Notes: generated from the sequence alone by a model not told the origin. A stretch of 64,000 bases of DNA from Shimazuella kribbensis DSM 45090 (GCF_000428065.1 NZ_ATZF01000010.1:62001-126000); one strand, 5' to 3'; positions 53,389 to 62,522 are shown, counted from the stretch's first letter. A program made the numbers and translations.

Positions 53389-54282
53389 ATGTCTGAACAA
53401 CTACATAAACAACAGGATGAGCTTGCCAAACTCATGGAACGTTATTCAGGACGGGATGGTGTTCATACGACTGCAATTCCGTCTTTATTTTTCACTCGTC
53501 AATCTAATGTTACTGGATCCAATTTTGGAGTTTACAATCCTTCCTTTTGCATTGTCGTTCAGGGTGTGAAGGAGGTATTGCTGGCACAGGAGCGATTTAG
53601 ATACGGTCCTGCGGATTACCTTGTTGCATCCGTTAACCTGCCAGTTACCGGCCGAGTCATGGAAGCCTCTCCCAAAGTTCCGTATCTGTCTCTTAAACTG
53701 GAATTTACTCCGAGTCAAATCTTAGAAATTTTAAGCGATTCTGAAATTCGAATTAGCCAGAAAGAAAACACTAAGCGAGGTATGTTTGTCAGCCAGTTGG
53801 ATTTATCTTTATTAGATGCGGTAATCAGATTAGTTCGTTTACTAGACAACCTTAAGGATATCCCGGTACTTGCTCCTCTCTTCACGAAGGAAATTCTTTA
53901 TAGGATTCTGCAAGGACAGCACGGGGTTGTGCTGGGACAAATTGCAATAGAAGGAAGCAGTACCAAACGAATCAGAAACGTTATCGAACATATCATGAAT
54001 AACTATGATACTTCTTTTCGAATCGAAGAACTTTCAGAAATAGCAAATATGAGTACTGCTTCGCTCCATAGACACTTTAAAGAGGTAACCGCTATGAGCC
54101 CTATTCAATTCCAAAAACAATTGAGATTGCAGGAAGCAAGGCGTCTGTTATTATCCGAGTCAACAGATGCCGGGGATGTCGCATTCCGGGTAGGTTATGA
54201 AAGCCCATCACAATTCAGCCGTGAATATTCCCGAATGTTTGGTTTTTCACCTATACAAGATATAAAACGCTTGAGAGCATAG
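53389..54282 (+). CDS. AraC-family regulator with AraC_N domain
   Basis: 297 residues. The N-terminal sensor domain (TTAIPSLFFTRQSNVTGSNFGVYNPSFCIVVQGVKEVLLAQERFRYGPADYLVASVNLPVTGRV) is of the AraC_N (AraC-type N-terminus) class. The C-terminal tandem HTH (FRIEELSEIANMSTASLHRHFKEVTAMSPIQFQKQLRLQEARRLL... GYESPSQFSREYSRMFG) is complete. Start behind AGGAGG. It probably regulates the adjacent SDR. Confidence 0.92.
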   Translation: MSEQLHKQQDELAKLMERYSGRDGVHTTAIPSLFFTRQSNVTGSNFGVYNPSFCIVVQGVKEVLLAQERFRYGPADYLVASVNLPVTGRVMEASPKVPYLSLKLEFTPSQILEILSDSEIRISQKENTKRGMFVSQLDLSLLDAVIRLVRLLDNLKDIPVLAPLFTKEILYRILQGQHGVVLGQIAIEGSSTKRIRNVIEHIMNNYDTSFRIEELSEIANMSTASLHRHFKEVTAMSPIQFQKQLRLQEARRLLLSESTDAGDVAFRVGYESPSQFSREYSRMFGFSPIQDIKRLRA

Positions 54283-54392
54283 ACTCATGAATCTCCTGCT
54301 AAACAAAAGTTCAAATAGGGAATGAAATTATCCATTAGTTTGGGATACATCACGAAACCGAAACAATCGTACGCTAATCATTTTTCCACATA

Positions 54393-54435
54393 GAAAACCG
54401 GGCCCTTTACGCTATAAGGGAACCCGGTTTTCGTA
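54393..54435 (+). terminator. Terminator of the AraC gene
   Basis: AAACCGGG...CCCGGTTT with an inner CTT/AAG pairing. Confidence 0.75.
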
Positions 54436-54545
54436 ATCACAGCTCTATTAAACTCAACTAATGTTTCTCATTCGTTGAGTATTTCTTAATCAATTAGAAT
54501 TACAAATGCAAGTCCATTTCGGGGTAAGAATCATCCCCTTCATTT

Positions 54546-56084
54546 TTACTTTGTTGCTGTCTCTTCTTTTTGTACTGCTTCTTTCTTCCCAATAAAGAAG
54601 GAAATCACAAGCGCAAAAATTGCCAGCCACATCGAAATATAAAATACATCATCCATCGCTTGTACGGTGGTGTGTACCTGGATTTGACCTGAAATGTATC
54701 CAAGTGCAGACGCTTTGGCTTCAGTGAAACTTTGGCCAAGTCCCATGTACGCACTTTGGATCTGTTGGACGATTCCTTGTGAGAAGCTGGAAAAGACATT
54801 GTACTGATCAGCATAGTTGGCACTATGAAAAACTTGACGATTGGACAACAGCAACGTTGCCCATGCGATCCCAAAAGAAGCTGCTACTTGGCGGATGGTA
54901 TTGCTGAGTGCTGTAGCTTGAGCAACCAGATGATTGGGGACAGCATTCATCCCTGCCGTCGATACAGGCATCATGACCAATGAAATACCAATCCCACGCA
55001 AGATCAACCAAAATGCAATCGTCGAAAAAGATGTGTTCACATCCAATTGTGTAGTCAAGTGCAAGGAATAAACCGTAATCGCCATTCCAATAACTGCGAG
55101 CCAACGAGCACCAATTCGATCAAATAACATTCCTGCTACTGGCATCATGAGTCCTGTGATCAGTGCCTGAGGCAAGAGCAATAGACCCGTTTGCAAGGCC
55201 GTGAGTCCTGCGATGTTTTCCAAAAAAATAGGGAACAAAAACAATGGTACAAAGAGAATAACACTCGTCAAACTCGTGATGATTTGTGCAACCGTAAATA
55301 CAGGAATCTTCAGCAATCGCAAGTCGAGCATCGGATTTTTCTTCACCCACTCGATGGCAATAAAGATGAGCAAGGAAACAGAACCTACCCCAACAAAGAA
55401 TAACACTTCATCATGGCCCCAACCTTTCTCTGGAACCAATCCTATTCCATAAAGCAGAGTAGAAAAACCAATGGTCGAAGTAATAAAACCAGTAACATCA
55501 AATTTCCGATCCACACGATGATCCAATTCTTTAAAGCTGACCATCGCAATAATCGTAGCTACCACACCAATCGGTACATTGATAAAAAAGATGAGCCGCC
55601 AATCCATGTATTGAATGATATATCCGCTCAATGTAGGACCAATCGCTGGGGCAAACATGATGGAAATTCCAAACAATCCCATCGCTTGTCCTCTTTTTTC
55701 TTTTGGAAATAACCGAAAGATCATAGCTTGCGAGACAGGCATTAAGGCTCCTCCGCCAATTGCCTGGATAATGCGAAATAGGATCATCGATTCGTTGCTC
55801 CATGCCAAACCACAAAGCAAAGAACCAAGGGTAAACACAACCAAAGAGAAAATAAAGATTTTCTTAAAACCAAACTTTTCCGTAATGTACCCAGTAACCG
55901 GAATAATGGTTCCTACTACCAACGTATAGGAAGTAACTACCCATTGTATCTCTTTGGTATCCACACTAAAAACAGCCATCATTTTTGGTATCGCAACGTT
56001 TACAATACTTGTATCCAAAATAGCCATAAATACAGCTATGATCGTCACCGAAAGAACCAAGCGTTTGCTTTGACCTTCTGGCAT
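54546..56084 (-). CDS. DHA2-family multidrug MFS transporter (EmrB/QacA-like)
   Basis: 512 residues with about 14 hydrophobic helices. Motif A region LDTSIVNVAIPKM is at the start, and the drug/H+ antiporter motif GGGALMPVSQAMIFRLFPKEKRGQAMGLFGISIMFAPAIGPTLSGYI lies near 110-155. It works with the HlyD-type adaptor encoded just before it (32-base gap). Start after AAGGAGGG. Last gene of marR-hlyD-emrB. Confidence 0.93.
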   Translation of the reverse strand: MPEGQSKRLVLSVTIIAVFMAILDTSIVNVAIPKMMAVFSVDTKEIQWVVTSYTLVVGTIIPVTGYITEKFGFKKIFIFSLVVFTLGSLLCGLAWSNESMILFRIIQAIGGGALMPVSQAMIFRLFPKEKRGQAMGLFGISIMFAPAIGPTLSGYIIQYMDWRLIFFINVPIGVVATIIAMVSFKELDHRVDRKFDVTGFITSTIGFSTLLYGIGLVPEKGWGHDEVLFFVGVGSVSLLIFIAIEWVKKNPMLDLRLLKIPVFTVAQIITSLTSVILFVPLFLFPIFLENIAGLTALQTGLLLLPQALITGLMMPVAGMLFDRIGARWLAVIGMAITVYSLHLTTQLDVNTSFSTIAFWLILRGIGISLVMMPVSTAGMNAVPNHLVAQATALSNTIRQVAASFGIAWATLLLSNRQVFHSANYADQYNVFSSFSQGIVQQIQSAYMGLGQSFTEAKASALGYISGQIQVHTTVQAMDDVFYISMWLAIFALVISFFIGKKEAVQKEETATK

Positions 56085-56116
56085 CGCTCTCCCTCCTTTC
56101 CCTTTCCCTTTGAAAC

Positions 56117-56752
56117 TTATCTGCTAATTTTCACGGTTGCATTTAATCCAGGAATCAATTTATCTCCACCATCAAGAGAGATTTTCACAGGTACCTTTTG
56201 TACTACTTTGGTATAGTTGCCGCTTGCATTGTTTCCTGGGAGCATAGAGAAAATGGAAGTGGTAGCTTCTCCTACTTCTTCGACCTTTCCTGAAAACTCA
56301 TTCCCTGAAAACGCATCAACCATTACCTTTACATCCGCGCCGACTTTGATATCCTGTAGATCCGTTTCTTCAATATTTGCTGTAACATACAGTTGAGCTA
56401 ATGGCGTAGTCATCGCTAGGGGAGTACCAGCTGCCACCACTTGACCAACAGCTCCTTTGCTTTGCAATACCGTACCATCGGCTGGTGCTACTACTTGAAC
56501 GACGGTTCCTGCCGGATCAGCAGATTGGATGCTCGCTATGACATCCCCTTTTTTCAACTCTTGGTTATTTTTGATATTCCACTCTTTGATAGTTCCGTTA
56601 ACTGTAGCAGTAACGGTGCTAATATCACCTTGGACTTTTGCTTCTTCCGTCGATATGTAATTCATTGATTCATTGGTATAAAATAAAACTCCTGCACCAG
56701 CAGCAATGACAATAAGGGCAACAAGCACACTGACAATAATGGAATTTTTCAT
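56117..56752 (-). CDS. HlyD-family membrane-fusion adaptor (EmrA-like)
   Basis: 211 residues: an N-terminal anchor (about 7-27), then biotinyl-lipoyl-like halves (VTATVNGTIKEWNIKNNQELKKGDVIASI and VVQVVAPADGTVLQSKGAVGQVVAAGTPLAM) and a beta-barrel end. It is shorter than Gram-negative EmrA because no periplasmic hairpin is needed. Starts after TAGGAGGT. Operon with the MFS pump. Confidence 0.9.
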   Translation of the reverse strand: MKNSIIVSVLVALIVIAAGAGVLFYTNESMNYISTEEAKVQGDISTVTATVNGTIKEWNIKNNQELKKGDVIASIQSADPAGTVVQVVAPADGTVLQSKGAVGQVVAAGTPLAMTTPLAQLYVTANIEETDLQDIKVGADVKVMVDAFSGNEFSGKVEEVGEATTSIFSMLPGNNASGNYTKVVQKVPVKISLDGGDKLIPGLNATVKISR

Positions 56753-56781
56753 TTGTTCTTACCTCCTACAAGGGCTTATGG

Positions 56782-57198
56782 TCAAACAGACAACATCTTT
56801 TTCAAAATCAATAGAAATATCTCTTTTTCTGTTTCTGTTAAATTTTCTAATAATTGCTCGCAAATTTTGGCGCGTTTTTGACTTAATTCCTCTACTATTT
56901 TCTTTCCGCCTTCTGTTAGGCTCACCCACACCACTCGACGATCTTCCTGATCTCGGATTCGTTCTACATATCCTCTGTTCTCCAAACTTTTAATTGCCAA
57001 TGAAGTAGCACCAGAAGTAACACAGGTTTCCTGAGACAAATCGTTCACCGTTGATTTACCTTTGCGATAAAGATATACAAGAAACCAAAACTTTGCTGGC
57101 GAAAGATCAGATTGAAGGGATAATTTACTGAATTGCTTTCCGAATAGCATGAAAACCTCATTCATTTCTAGATTTAATGAACGATGATTTCCAGTCAA
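56782..57198 (-). CDS. MarR-family regulator of the efflux operon
   Basis: 138 residues. The winged helix KFWFLVYLYRKGKSTVNDLSQETCVTSGATSLAIKSLENRGYVERIRDQEDRRVVWVSLTEGG is clear. The ribosome site GGAGGTG at 57204-57210 fits TTG 57196-57198 best; the frame also opens at TTG 57213. First gene of the efflux operon; probably represses it through the dyad just upstream. Confidence 0.87.
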   Translation of the reverse strand: MTGNHRSLNLEMNEVFMLFGKQFSKLSLQSDLSPAKFWFLVYLYRKGKSTVNDLSQETCVTSGATSLAIKSLENRGYVERIRDQEDRRVVWVSLTEGGKKIVEELSQKRAKICEQLLENLTETEKEIFLLILKKMLSV

Positions 57199-57228
57199 TC
57201 TCTTCACCTCCAAATAGTTAATCTATAA

Positions 57229-57251
57229 AATATCTTTCCGAAAAAGATATT
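57229..57251. promoter_or_regulatory. Perfect dyad AATATCTTT-ccgaa-AAAGATATT (MarR operator candidate)
   Basis: 9-bp perfect arms, 5-base centre, between the MarR start and a TTGACA (57296-57301, minus strand) that is followed 17 bases on by TATATG. It is a likely self-operator of the efflux operon. Confidence 0.65.
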
Positions 57252-57375
57252 ACACTAAAAAAAGATAACTTTCATATATATAATAGTTTTATTTGTGTCA
57301 ATATTATGAAACAGATAGCAAACTTGCTAACCACTGGATTCTGTGTATAATTCTAGGTAATGATATATAAGAAAC

Positions 57376-57475
57376 GTTTTCTAGGGTTCCGCAACTATTA
57401 TGTTGGTCTGGTCCGAGAGAAAACTCACAGCAAAGCTGTGTCACGGAAGGATAAAAGCCTGGGAGATAACTGGTT
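57376..57475 (+). ncRNA. Guanidine-I (ykkC) riboswitch
   Basis: The hallmark strings of the class are in order: CTAGGGTTCCG (57381), GGTCTGGTCCGAGAGAAA, then CACGGAAGGATAAAAGCCTGGGAGA. It is followed by a terminator and a pair of SMR genes, the usual guanidine-export arrangement. Guanidine binding would turn the pair on. A TATAAT box (about 57348-57353) with a poor -35 lies just upstream. Confidence 0.95.
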
Positions 57476-57500
57476 AACAGTGATCACTCAGGCTTTTTTT
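57456..57500 (+). terminator. Terminator of the guanidine-I riboswitch
   Basis: GCCTGgGaGATaACTG pairs with CAGTgATCaCtCAGGC, then seven T's. Ligand binding would be expected to block it. Confidence 0.85.
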
Positions 57501-57526
57501 GTTTTTGCTTATTCTACAAGGAGGGA

Positions 57527-57874
57527 TTGAAAATGAAGGCAACATGGACTTCTGTATTCATCGCAGCTCTATTTGAAGTTATTTGGGTCATTGGGTTGAA
57601 ACATGCTGATAGTATTTTAGCTTGGATCGGAACCATCCTTTCTATTATCATCAGCTTTTACCTGATGATCATGGCCGGCAGAAAAATAGCAGTGGGCACA
57701 GTATATGCTGTTTTTGTAGGTTTGGGTACCGCTGGCACTGTTTTATCGGACATCTTATTTTTTGATGAACCGTTCCAAGGAGAAAAGCTATTTCTCATCT
57801 TCTTGTTACTACTTGGTGTAATTGGTTTAAAAATCGTCACGAAGGAATCGACACAGAAAGGAGAAGAACGATAA
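57527..57874 (+). CDS. ykkC: SMR transporter subunit 1 (guanidine exporter pair)
   Basis: 115 residues, four hydrophobic helices, beginning [29 protein letters not shown]; the conserved Glu in helix 1 is AALFEVIW. Longer by about ten residues than subunit 2, ending in a charged tail. Together they form an asymmetric SMR pair under the guanidine-I riboswitch. B. subtilis YkkC/YkkD is the model. Its stop overlaps the start of subunit 2 (TAATG). Confidence 0.92.
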   Translation: MKMKATWTSVFIAALFEVIWVIGLKHADSILAWIGTILSIIISFYLMIMAGRKIAVGTVYAVFVGLGTAGTVLSDILFFDEPFQGEKLFLIFLLLLGVIGLKIVTKESTQKGEER

Positions 57875-58188
57875 TGGCATGGATTTCTTTGATTATCGCC
57901 GGCCTCTTTGAAATGTTTGGTGTCCTCATGATCCATAAGGTTCATAAAAATCCGAGCTGGCGGTCTATGTTTCTTCTAATTATGGGATTTGGGCTGAGTT
58001 TTCTCTTTCTTGCGTTCGCCATGAAAACCCTGCCGATGGGAACAGCCTATGCGATTTGGACAGGGATAGGCGCATCTGGCGGCGCTATTTTAGGGATGAT
58101 CTTTTTCCGTGAATCAAAAGATTGGAAAAGAGTTGGTTTTATTGCCATGGTTTTAGGAGCTACCATTGGTTTAAAGTTGATCGGCTGA
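57874..58188 (+). CDS. ykkD: SMR transporter subunit 2 (guanidine exporter pair)
   Basis: 104 residues, four helices; the essential Glu is in GLFEMFGVLM and the family W-T-G-x-G motif in AYAIWTGIGASGGAILG. The ATG at 57874 shares a base with the previous stop. A terminator follows at 58278-58305. Confidence 0.92.
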   Translation: MAWISLIIAGLFEMFGVLMIHKVHKNPSWRSMFLLIMGFGLSFLFLAFAMKTLPMGTAYAIWTGIGASGGAILGMIFFRESKDWKRVGFIAMVLGATIGLKLIG

Positions 58189-58277
58189 TTATTATATCGT
58201 TCCAACTAGAAAAACAACAATTACACTCTTCATGACCCATCCCTCTTTCGATTCACCAACTTATTTTTCAAAGAAAA

Positions 58278-58305
58278 AGGGAATCCTCTGCCCTTGGATT
58301 CCCTT
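58278..58305 (+). terminator. Terminator between the SMR pair and the anti-sigma gene
   Basis: AAGGGAATCC-tctgccctt-GGATTCCCTT; it can serve both strands. Confidence 0.82.
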
Positions 58306-58313
58306 CCAAATAT

Positions 58314-59750
58314 TTAATATCCATTGATTTTAAAAGACCAGTTGGTCGGATGATACTTTTTCACTGCGACCAATTCCAATTGCACCTTATCCGATAACAG
58401 TTCTCCATTTACGATTAAGTTCTCAGTAAAGAAACACCTGTCTCCCTGCGATTTTTTCCCATTTACTGATCCATGAGAAATCAGTTCCTCTTCTTGACCT
58501 AATTCATCGCGAATAATCCATGTATAGGTATCTATATCTTTTGGCCGCTCTCCTTCAATTCTTATAACTGCATTCCCTTCACTATCTTTCCTTATTGTTT
58601 TGATTGTTATTTTTCCTTCCTTTGTATTTTTCGTCATTGGTAATGTTTTTGCAGAGATAGAAAATATTTCTTTTTCAACGACATTGGCATAAGAGATACC
58701 TGTTAAGTGAAACTCATAGTACTTTGATTTTGTGAGCGGCGGATGTTGAATTTCTGAATTGGTTGATTCTGCCCCTGAATTGCTAGGTTCCACACCATAA
58801 GTCGCTACTTTCTTGCCATGATCATCCGTTATAAAATAACGCATATTCACAGTTTGGAAGTCAGAAGCATCATCATCCGGCAATTGGGTTAATTGATCCG
58901 ATTGATCCACATGGTACATCAGCCGAGTTAAACTAGGCGACAACATAAGTTCATCTAGCGTTAACTTCAGATCATGTTCTCCGTTCCAACTTTTATTTAA
59001 TTGGATCACTTTGGAAGCAATTTTTCCTTTTCTTGTATCAATCGGTATTTTTAACTTCCAACTCCCATTTACCCCTGGATTGATTTCCTCTCCCAATTCA
59101 TTTGTTTTTACTCCAACATTGGAAAGGTCCATATGAAAAAACACCGTCTCTGTATTCGGACCTGTAGCAAAATCAAACTCGATGATTCCTCCTAGCGGTT
59201 TCCAAGTACGACTCCATGTAGGACTAAGTGCAGCCCTATTTATGATATTCCCCTTTTTGTCTGTCAAATAATAATCTCCATCAACTCCAGGATTCGTCAA
59301 TGTTGGGTCGATCATTTCCCCCTTTTCGTTTATCATTTCCACACTGACCGCAATTCGGTTCAAATCTGCTACTACTTCCTTAACTCTCACAGTAATTCCT
59401 TGATCCGTTACTTCTTTATTTATCGATTGGCTAAATCCATTTTTGAATGCTTCTTTTAATCCGGGATCGTTATTTTGCATAAAAATACTTTTGATATAAT
59501 CAGCGAATGTAGAAGAAGTAAGCATTCCTAGTGAAAAAATAAGCAGGATAGAAGCGGCGGCTGTGAGAGCGATCTTCTGCCAGTTCATTCGACGGGAAGG
59601 TTTGGGTGTTTTCATCTGTGCCATTCTAGCAGCAAGACGATCATCTAACTCTTTTGGAACAGGTATATTCATATATTTCCTCAATTTTTCTTGTTCTTCT
59701 ACATCTAACTCCCATTCGGAGTTATGCTCTTTAGGATCAAATGGTTTCAT
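58314..59750 (-). CDS. DUF4179-type anti-sigma factor
   Basis: 478 residues. The cytosolic N-terminus (about 1-55) binds sigma, one membrane helix (ALTAAASILLIFSLGML) follows, and the long outer part has the DUF4179/DUF5643 beta pattern (ITVRVKEVVADLNRIAVSVEMINEKGEMIDP...). Anti-sigma factors of this group hold an ECF sigma at the membrane. The gene follows its sigma gene with a 4-base gap. What it senses is not known. Confidence 0.87.
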   Translation of the reverse strand: MKPFDPKEHNSEWELDVEEQEKLRKYMNIPVPKELDDRLAARMAQMKTPKPSRRMNWQKIALTAAASILLIFSLGMLTSSTFADYIKSIFMQNNDPGLKEAFKNGFSQSINKEVTDQGITVRVKEVVADLNRIAVSVEMINEKGEMIDPTLTNPGVDGDYYLTDKKGNIINRAALSPTWSRTWKPLGGIIEFDFATGPNTETVFFHMDLSNVGVKTNELGEEINPGVNGSWKLKIPIDTRKGKIASKVIQLNKSWNGEHDLKLTLDELMLSPSLTRLMYHVDQSDQLTQLPDDDASDFQTVNMRYFITDDHGKKVATYGVEPSNSGAESTNSEIQHPPLTKSKYYEFHLTGISYANVVEKEIFSISAKTLPMTKNTKEGKITIKTIRKDSEGNAVIRIEGERPKDIDTYTWIIRDELGQEEELISHGSVNGKKSQGDRCFFTENLIVNGELLSDKVQLELVAVKKYHPTNWSFKINGY

Positions 59751-59754
59751 CGCT

Positions 59755-60255
59755 CTAAACCTCCTGTAAAGCTAACTTAGATTTTAATAACTTTAATGTT
59801 TGATACAATTTCGTTTTCACTGTTCCTTCCGGCATTCCTATCGCTTCCGCTATTTCGGTAAACGTATAACCTAAAAAATACTTCATTTGAACAATCACAC
59901 GATCACTTGGTGATAGACTTTGGAGAGCCATCTTTAGATCTACCACTTCTTCAGGATTAACGGTACGATGTGATGCATGATCTGCAACGAAGGATATCGT
60001 TTTTTTCTTTTTCAACTGAGCTTTACACTCATTAATCACGATGCGAATAAACCATGTCGTAAAAAATTTCGGTTCCCGCAAAGATTTGATCTTCACATAT
60101 GCTTTTTCCATCGCATCACAAACAACATCCATACTGTCATTTTCTTCATAAAGATAGCAATACGCGATACGATAAGCTTGATCCTTTACCGAGAACACAG
60201 CTTGCGAAAAACTTTCCCAATCTCCCTTCTGTGCCTCGCGTATCAACTGCTCCAT
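59755..60255 (-). CDS. ECF-type sigma-70 factor
   Basis: 166 residues: region 2 (LIREAQKGDWESFSQAVFSVKDQAYRIAYCYLYEENDSMDVVCDAMEKAY) and region 4 (SLSPSDRVIVQMKYFLGYTFTEIAEAIGMPEGTVKTKLYQTLKLLK). Start ATG 60253-60255 with AAGGA 6 bases before; earlier starts are in frame but lack a site. First gene of the sigma/anti-sigma pair. Confidence 0.92.
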   Translation of the reverse strand: MEQLIREAQKGDWESFSQAVFSVKDQAYRIAYCYLYEENDSMDVVCDAMEKAYVKIKSLREPKFFTTWFIRIVINECKAQLKKKKTISFVADHASHRTVNPEEVVDLKMALQSLSPSDRVIVQMKYFLGYTFTEIAEAIGMPEGTVKTKLYQTLKLLKSKLALQEV

Positions 60256-60745
60256 ATCCATTCCTTCACATCCATTTCTGTCGAAGTTATCCATGTATTA
60301 GAAATAAAAATAATTGCTAGTGGTTGGTATTGAAAACAAAGGTAAAACACTCCATTTTGAAGATCTAACCATTAGATGGTTACGAAAGCAAAATAGTTTG
60401 AACAAAACATCATGATTTGTGTCAAAATTGATAACTTCCTATCACGACAACAAGCAGAAACCGTTTAATTGTTCATATACAGGACGAAAATAAGAAACTT
60501 ATGTGATGGAAAAAGACAGGAGGTATCAAATTTCCAGATAGGCTTCCAAAGATAGGGAAAGATAATGAAGAGTTTGTATTCGCTATAGAAGACAGTATTC
60601 ATCTTCCTCTGTCTGTCTTGCTAAAATCATCCAAAACGGGTGAAAATCTAGCATATATGCTCACAAAATAAAAAATAAACAATTAGACACAAAACTAATT
60701 GTTTATTTATATCCAGATATTATTTTCGTCCATCATTTCACATCG
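60256..60745. other. Long gene-free spacer upstream of the sigma gene
   Basis: AT-rich. A 49-codon plus-strand frame (about 60525-60671, with LPLSVLLKSSKTGENLAYMLTK) follows AGGAGG but has no normal start codon; it may be a gene remnant. AAACAATTAG...CTAATTGTTT (60676-60707) is the likely terminator of the epimerase gene on the minus strand. Confidence 0.5.
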
Positions 60746-61777
60746 TTAATCTTGATTCCATTTCCAATTCGTAAGTAGTACCTTCTCCTTCTCCAATGTT
60801 AAACCACATTTCCAGTCTTCTTTCCTTTCTTCCTGCAACCATTGCAAAGTATCTGCAATCGTTTCTGAAAGCGATCGAAAGGAAAGTCCAGTATGTATTG
60901 CCTTATTTATATTCACATGAAAGAAACCAACAGGTGGCTTTTCCCCATCAGATAAACCATGTTGTTCTGGGAGCCACAGTGGTAAATCAGTCCATGGTTG
61001 CACTTGTTCTTTATATAAAAATTGCTCTTCTACCCATTGAAAATCCGCATTACTATCCGTAATTCGTCGACATTCCTCTAGCAAATGTCCCATCGTAGTT
61101 TGTGTTCCTGTAACATTAAAAACACCCGTTTGACGAGACTCTACCATTTGAATGATCCAGCTAGAAAGGTCTCTGACATCAATTAATTGAATCGGTTGTT
61201 CTGAATGACCTGGAGCTACTACTTCACCCCCTTGGGAGATCCGGTTAATCCAATAGGATAATCGATCAGAGTAATCATGAGGGCCACTGATCAAACCAGC
61301 TCGCACATGTAGTACGTTTTGTGGCATATGTTGTTCGATGAGTTGTTCACAAAGGAATTTCATCGCACCATAGTATTCACCATAAGGACCATAACCTGTC
61401 CGCTTACACTCATCCACTGTTTCGGCTGATATTGTTTCCACAGGAGAATGCTCATCGATATGGAATTGACTAAAATCGGAATACACCGATTGACTGGATA
61501 TATATACATAATGCTTGGTACGGCTTTTTAAATATTGGATGGATGGTTCCACATTCCAAGGCACAAACCCGCAAGTATCGATGACACAATCCCACACTCT
61601 ATCCCCGAGCAATGCAATATCCTCAGTCCGGTCTCCTATAACGGTCTCAACTTCGGGGAAGAGGGTACGATTTTCTTTTCCTCTATTAAACAACGTAATA
61701 TCATGATTTCTATTTAAGGCCTCAAGCGTAATATAACGACCTAAAAAACGAGTACCACCGATTATGAGAATTTTCAT
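60746..61777 (-). CDS. NAD-dependent epimerase/dehydratase
   Basis: 343 residues. The cofactor motif is MKILIIGGTRFLGRYITLEAL, and the catalytic YxxxK-type segment lies in GPYGEYYGAMKFLCEQLI. Extended-SDR fold, probably acting on a nucleotide sugar. The start at 61775-61777 follows GGGGGATG; the frame extends 17 codons upstream without a site. Single gene. Confidence 0.87.
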   Translation of the reverse strand: MKILIIGGTRFLGRYITLEALNRNHDITLFNRGKENRTLFPEVETVIGDRTEDIALLGDRVWDCVIDTCGFVPWNVEPSIQYLKSRTKHYVYISSQSVYSDFSQFHIDEHSPVETISAETVDECKRTGYGPYGEYYGAMKFLCEQLIEQHMPQNVLHVRAGLISGPHDYSDRLSYWINRISQGGEVVAPGHSEQPIQLIDVRDLSSWIIQMVESRQTGVFNVTGTQTTMGHLLEECRRITDSNADFQWVEEQFLYKEQVQPWTDLPLWLPEQHGLSDGEKPPVGFFHVNINKAIHTGLSFRSLSETIADTLQWLQEERKEDWKCGLTLEKEKVLLTNWKWNQD

Positions 61778-62013
61778 CGTATCATCCCCCATCTGACTCT
61801 TTACAAATATAAGAATATCACAATCCATATGAAAGTTACGGAATGTAACCCTATCTATCTTAACTAACCTCTTTTTTTATTTGTAACCTCTACACTTTTC
61901 GGTTCAGTCTCAACGTTATCATTTTTACGATCTTGATATCCTGCTAACAAAACGCCCTATGATAAATAATAGAAAAACATTTAAAAAAATTTACTCCTAT
62001 CAATCAAATCGGG
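61778..62013. other. Gene-free spacer before the 62.2-kb GC-rich cassette
   Basis: AT-rich. Nothing recognised until the promoter at 62014-62042. Confidence 0.45.
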
Positions 62014-62042
62014 TTGATAGATTATTCAGTTAAAGATAATAT
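62014..62042 (+). promoter_or_regulatory. Promoter of the 62.2-kb GC-rich gene
   Basis: TTGATA, 17-base spacer, TAATAT. Confidence 0.65.
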
Positions 62043-62086
62043 TAACATAAGTTCCTGTTCCCTATCGGAAACACGAGGTGTATGTC

Positions 62087-62359
62087 ATGAACCCGATGAT
62101 CATCGGAGCCCTGCTCTTCATCGCGGGAGCCATCCTGGCGTTCAAGTCTTTCAAGCCCGCCTTCAAGGCTGGGGCTAAGACCGGCGCCGAGATGGGGCGG
62201 ACCATGTCCAACATGATCGGAGGCAAGCACGAGCAGCCGACGGTGCCGCGTACGAAGAAGGGTCTCAAGTGGATCATCCTCTTCGTCTTCGGCATCATCG
62301 TCAACGGCGTGGGTGCGATCACGTTCATCCTCGGCCTCATCAAGGCGGTCTTCTCCTAG
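62087..62359 (+). CDS. GC-rich small membrane protein (90 aa)
   Basis: 90 residues with two membrane helices (MIIGALLFIAGAILAF and IILFVFGIIVNGVGAITFILGLI) around a basic loop (KAGAKTGAEMGRTMSNMIGG). ATG 62087 lies 6 bases after GAGGTG; a GTG at 62078 inside that site is the other frame start. GC-ended codons and a very strong terminator mark it as the sixth cassette. No family recognised. Confidence 0.65.
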   Translation: MNPMIIGALLFIAGAILAFKSFKPAFKAGAKTGAEMGRTMSNMIGGKHEQPTVPRTKKGLKWIILFVFGIIVNGVGAITFILGLIKAVFS

Positions 62360-62380
62360 GCCGCCCCGCAAGGAACTAAC

Positions 62381-62414
62381 TCCGGCGCAGATCTCTCAAG
62401 AGGTCTGCGCCGGA
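62381..62414 (+). terminator. GC-rich terminator of the 62.2-kb cassette
   Basis: TCCGGCGCAGA-TCTCTCAAGAGG-TCTGCGCCGGA: a perfect 11-bp outer stem with a further CTC/GAG inner stem. Confidence 0.88.
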
Positions 62415-62522
62415 CCTGCTTTTAAGTAAGGATTACAATATGATTCACAAAAATAAATAAGATTTTATTTTTATTCCTATTTTCCATCTACGAACAAAAT
62501 CCATACAAGACAATGAGACAAT

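Noticed and set aside
62042-62371. Minus-strand frames opposite the 62.2-kb cassette gene
   Set aside because: GC-rich shadow; the plus frame has promoter, ribosome site, membrane helices and terminator.
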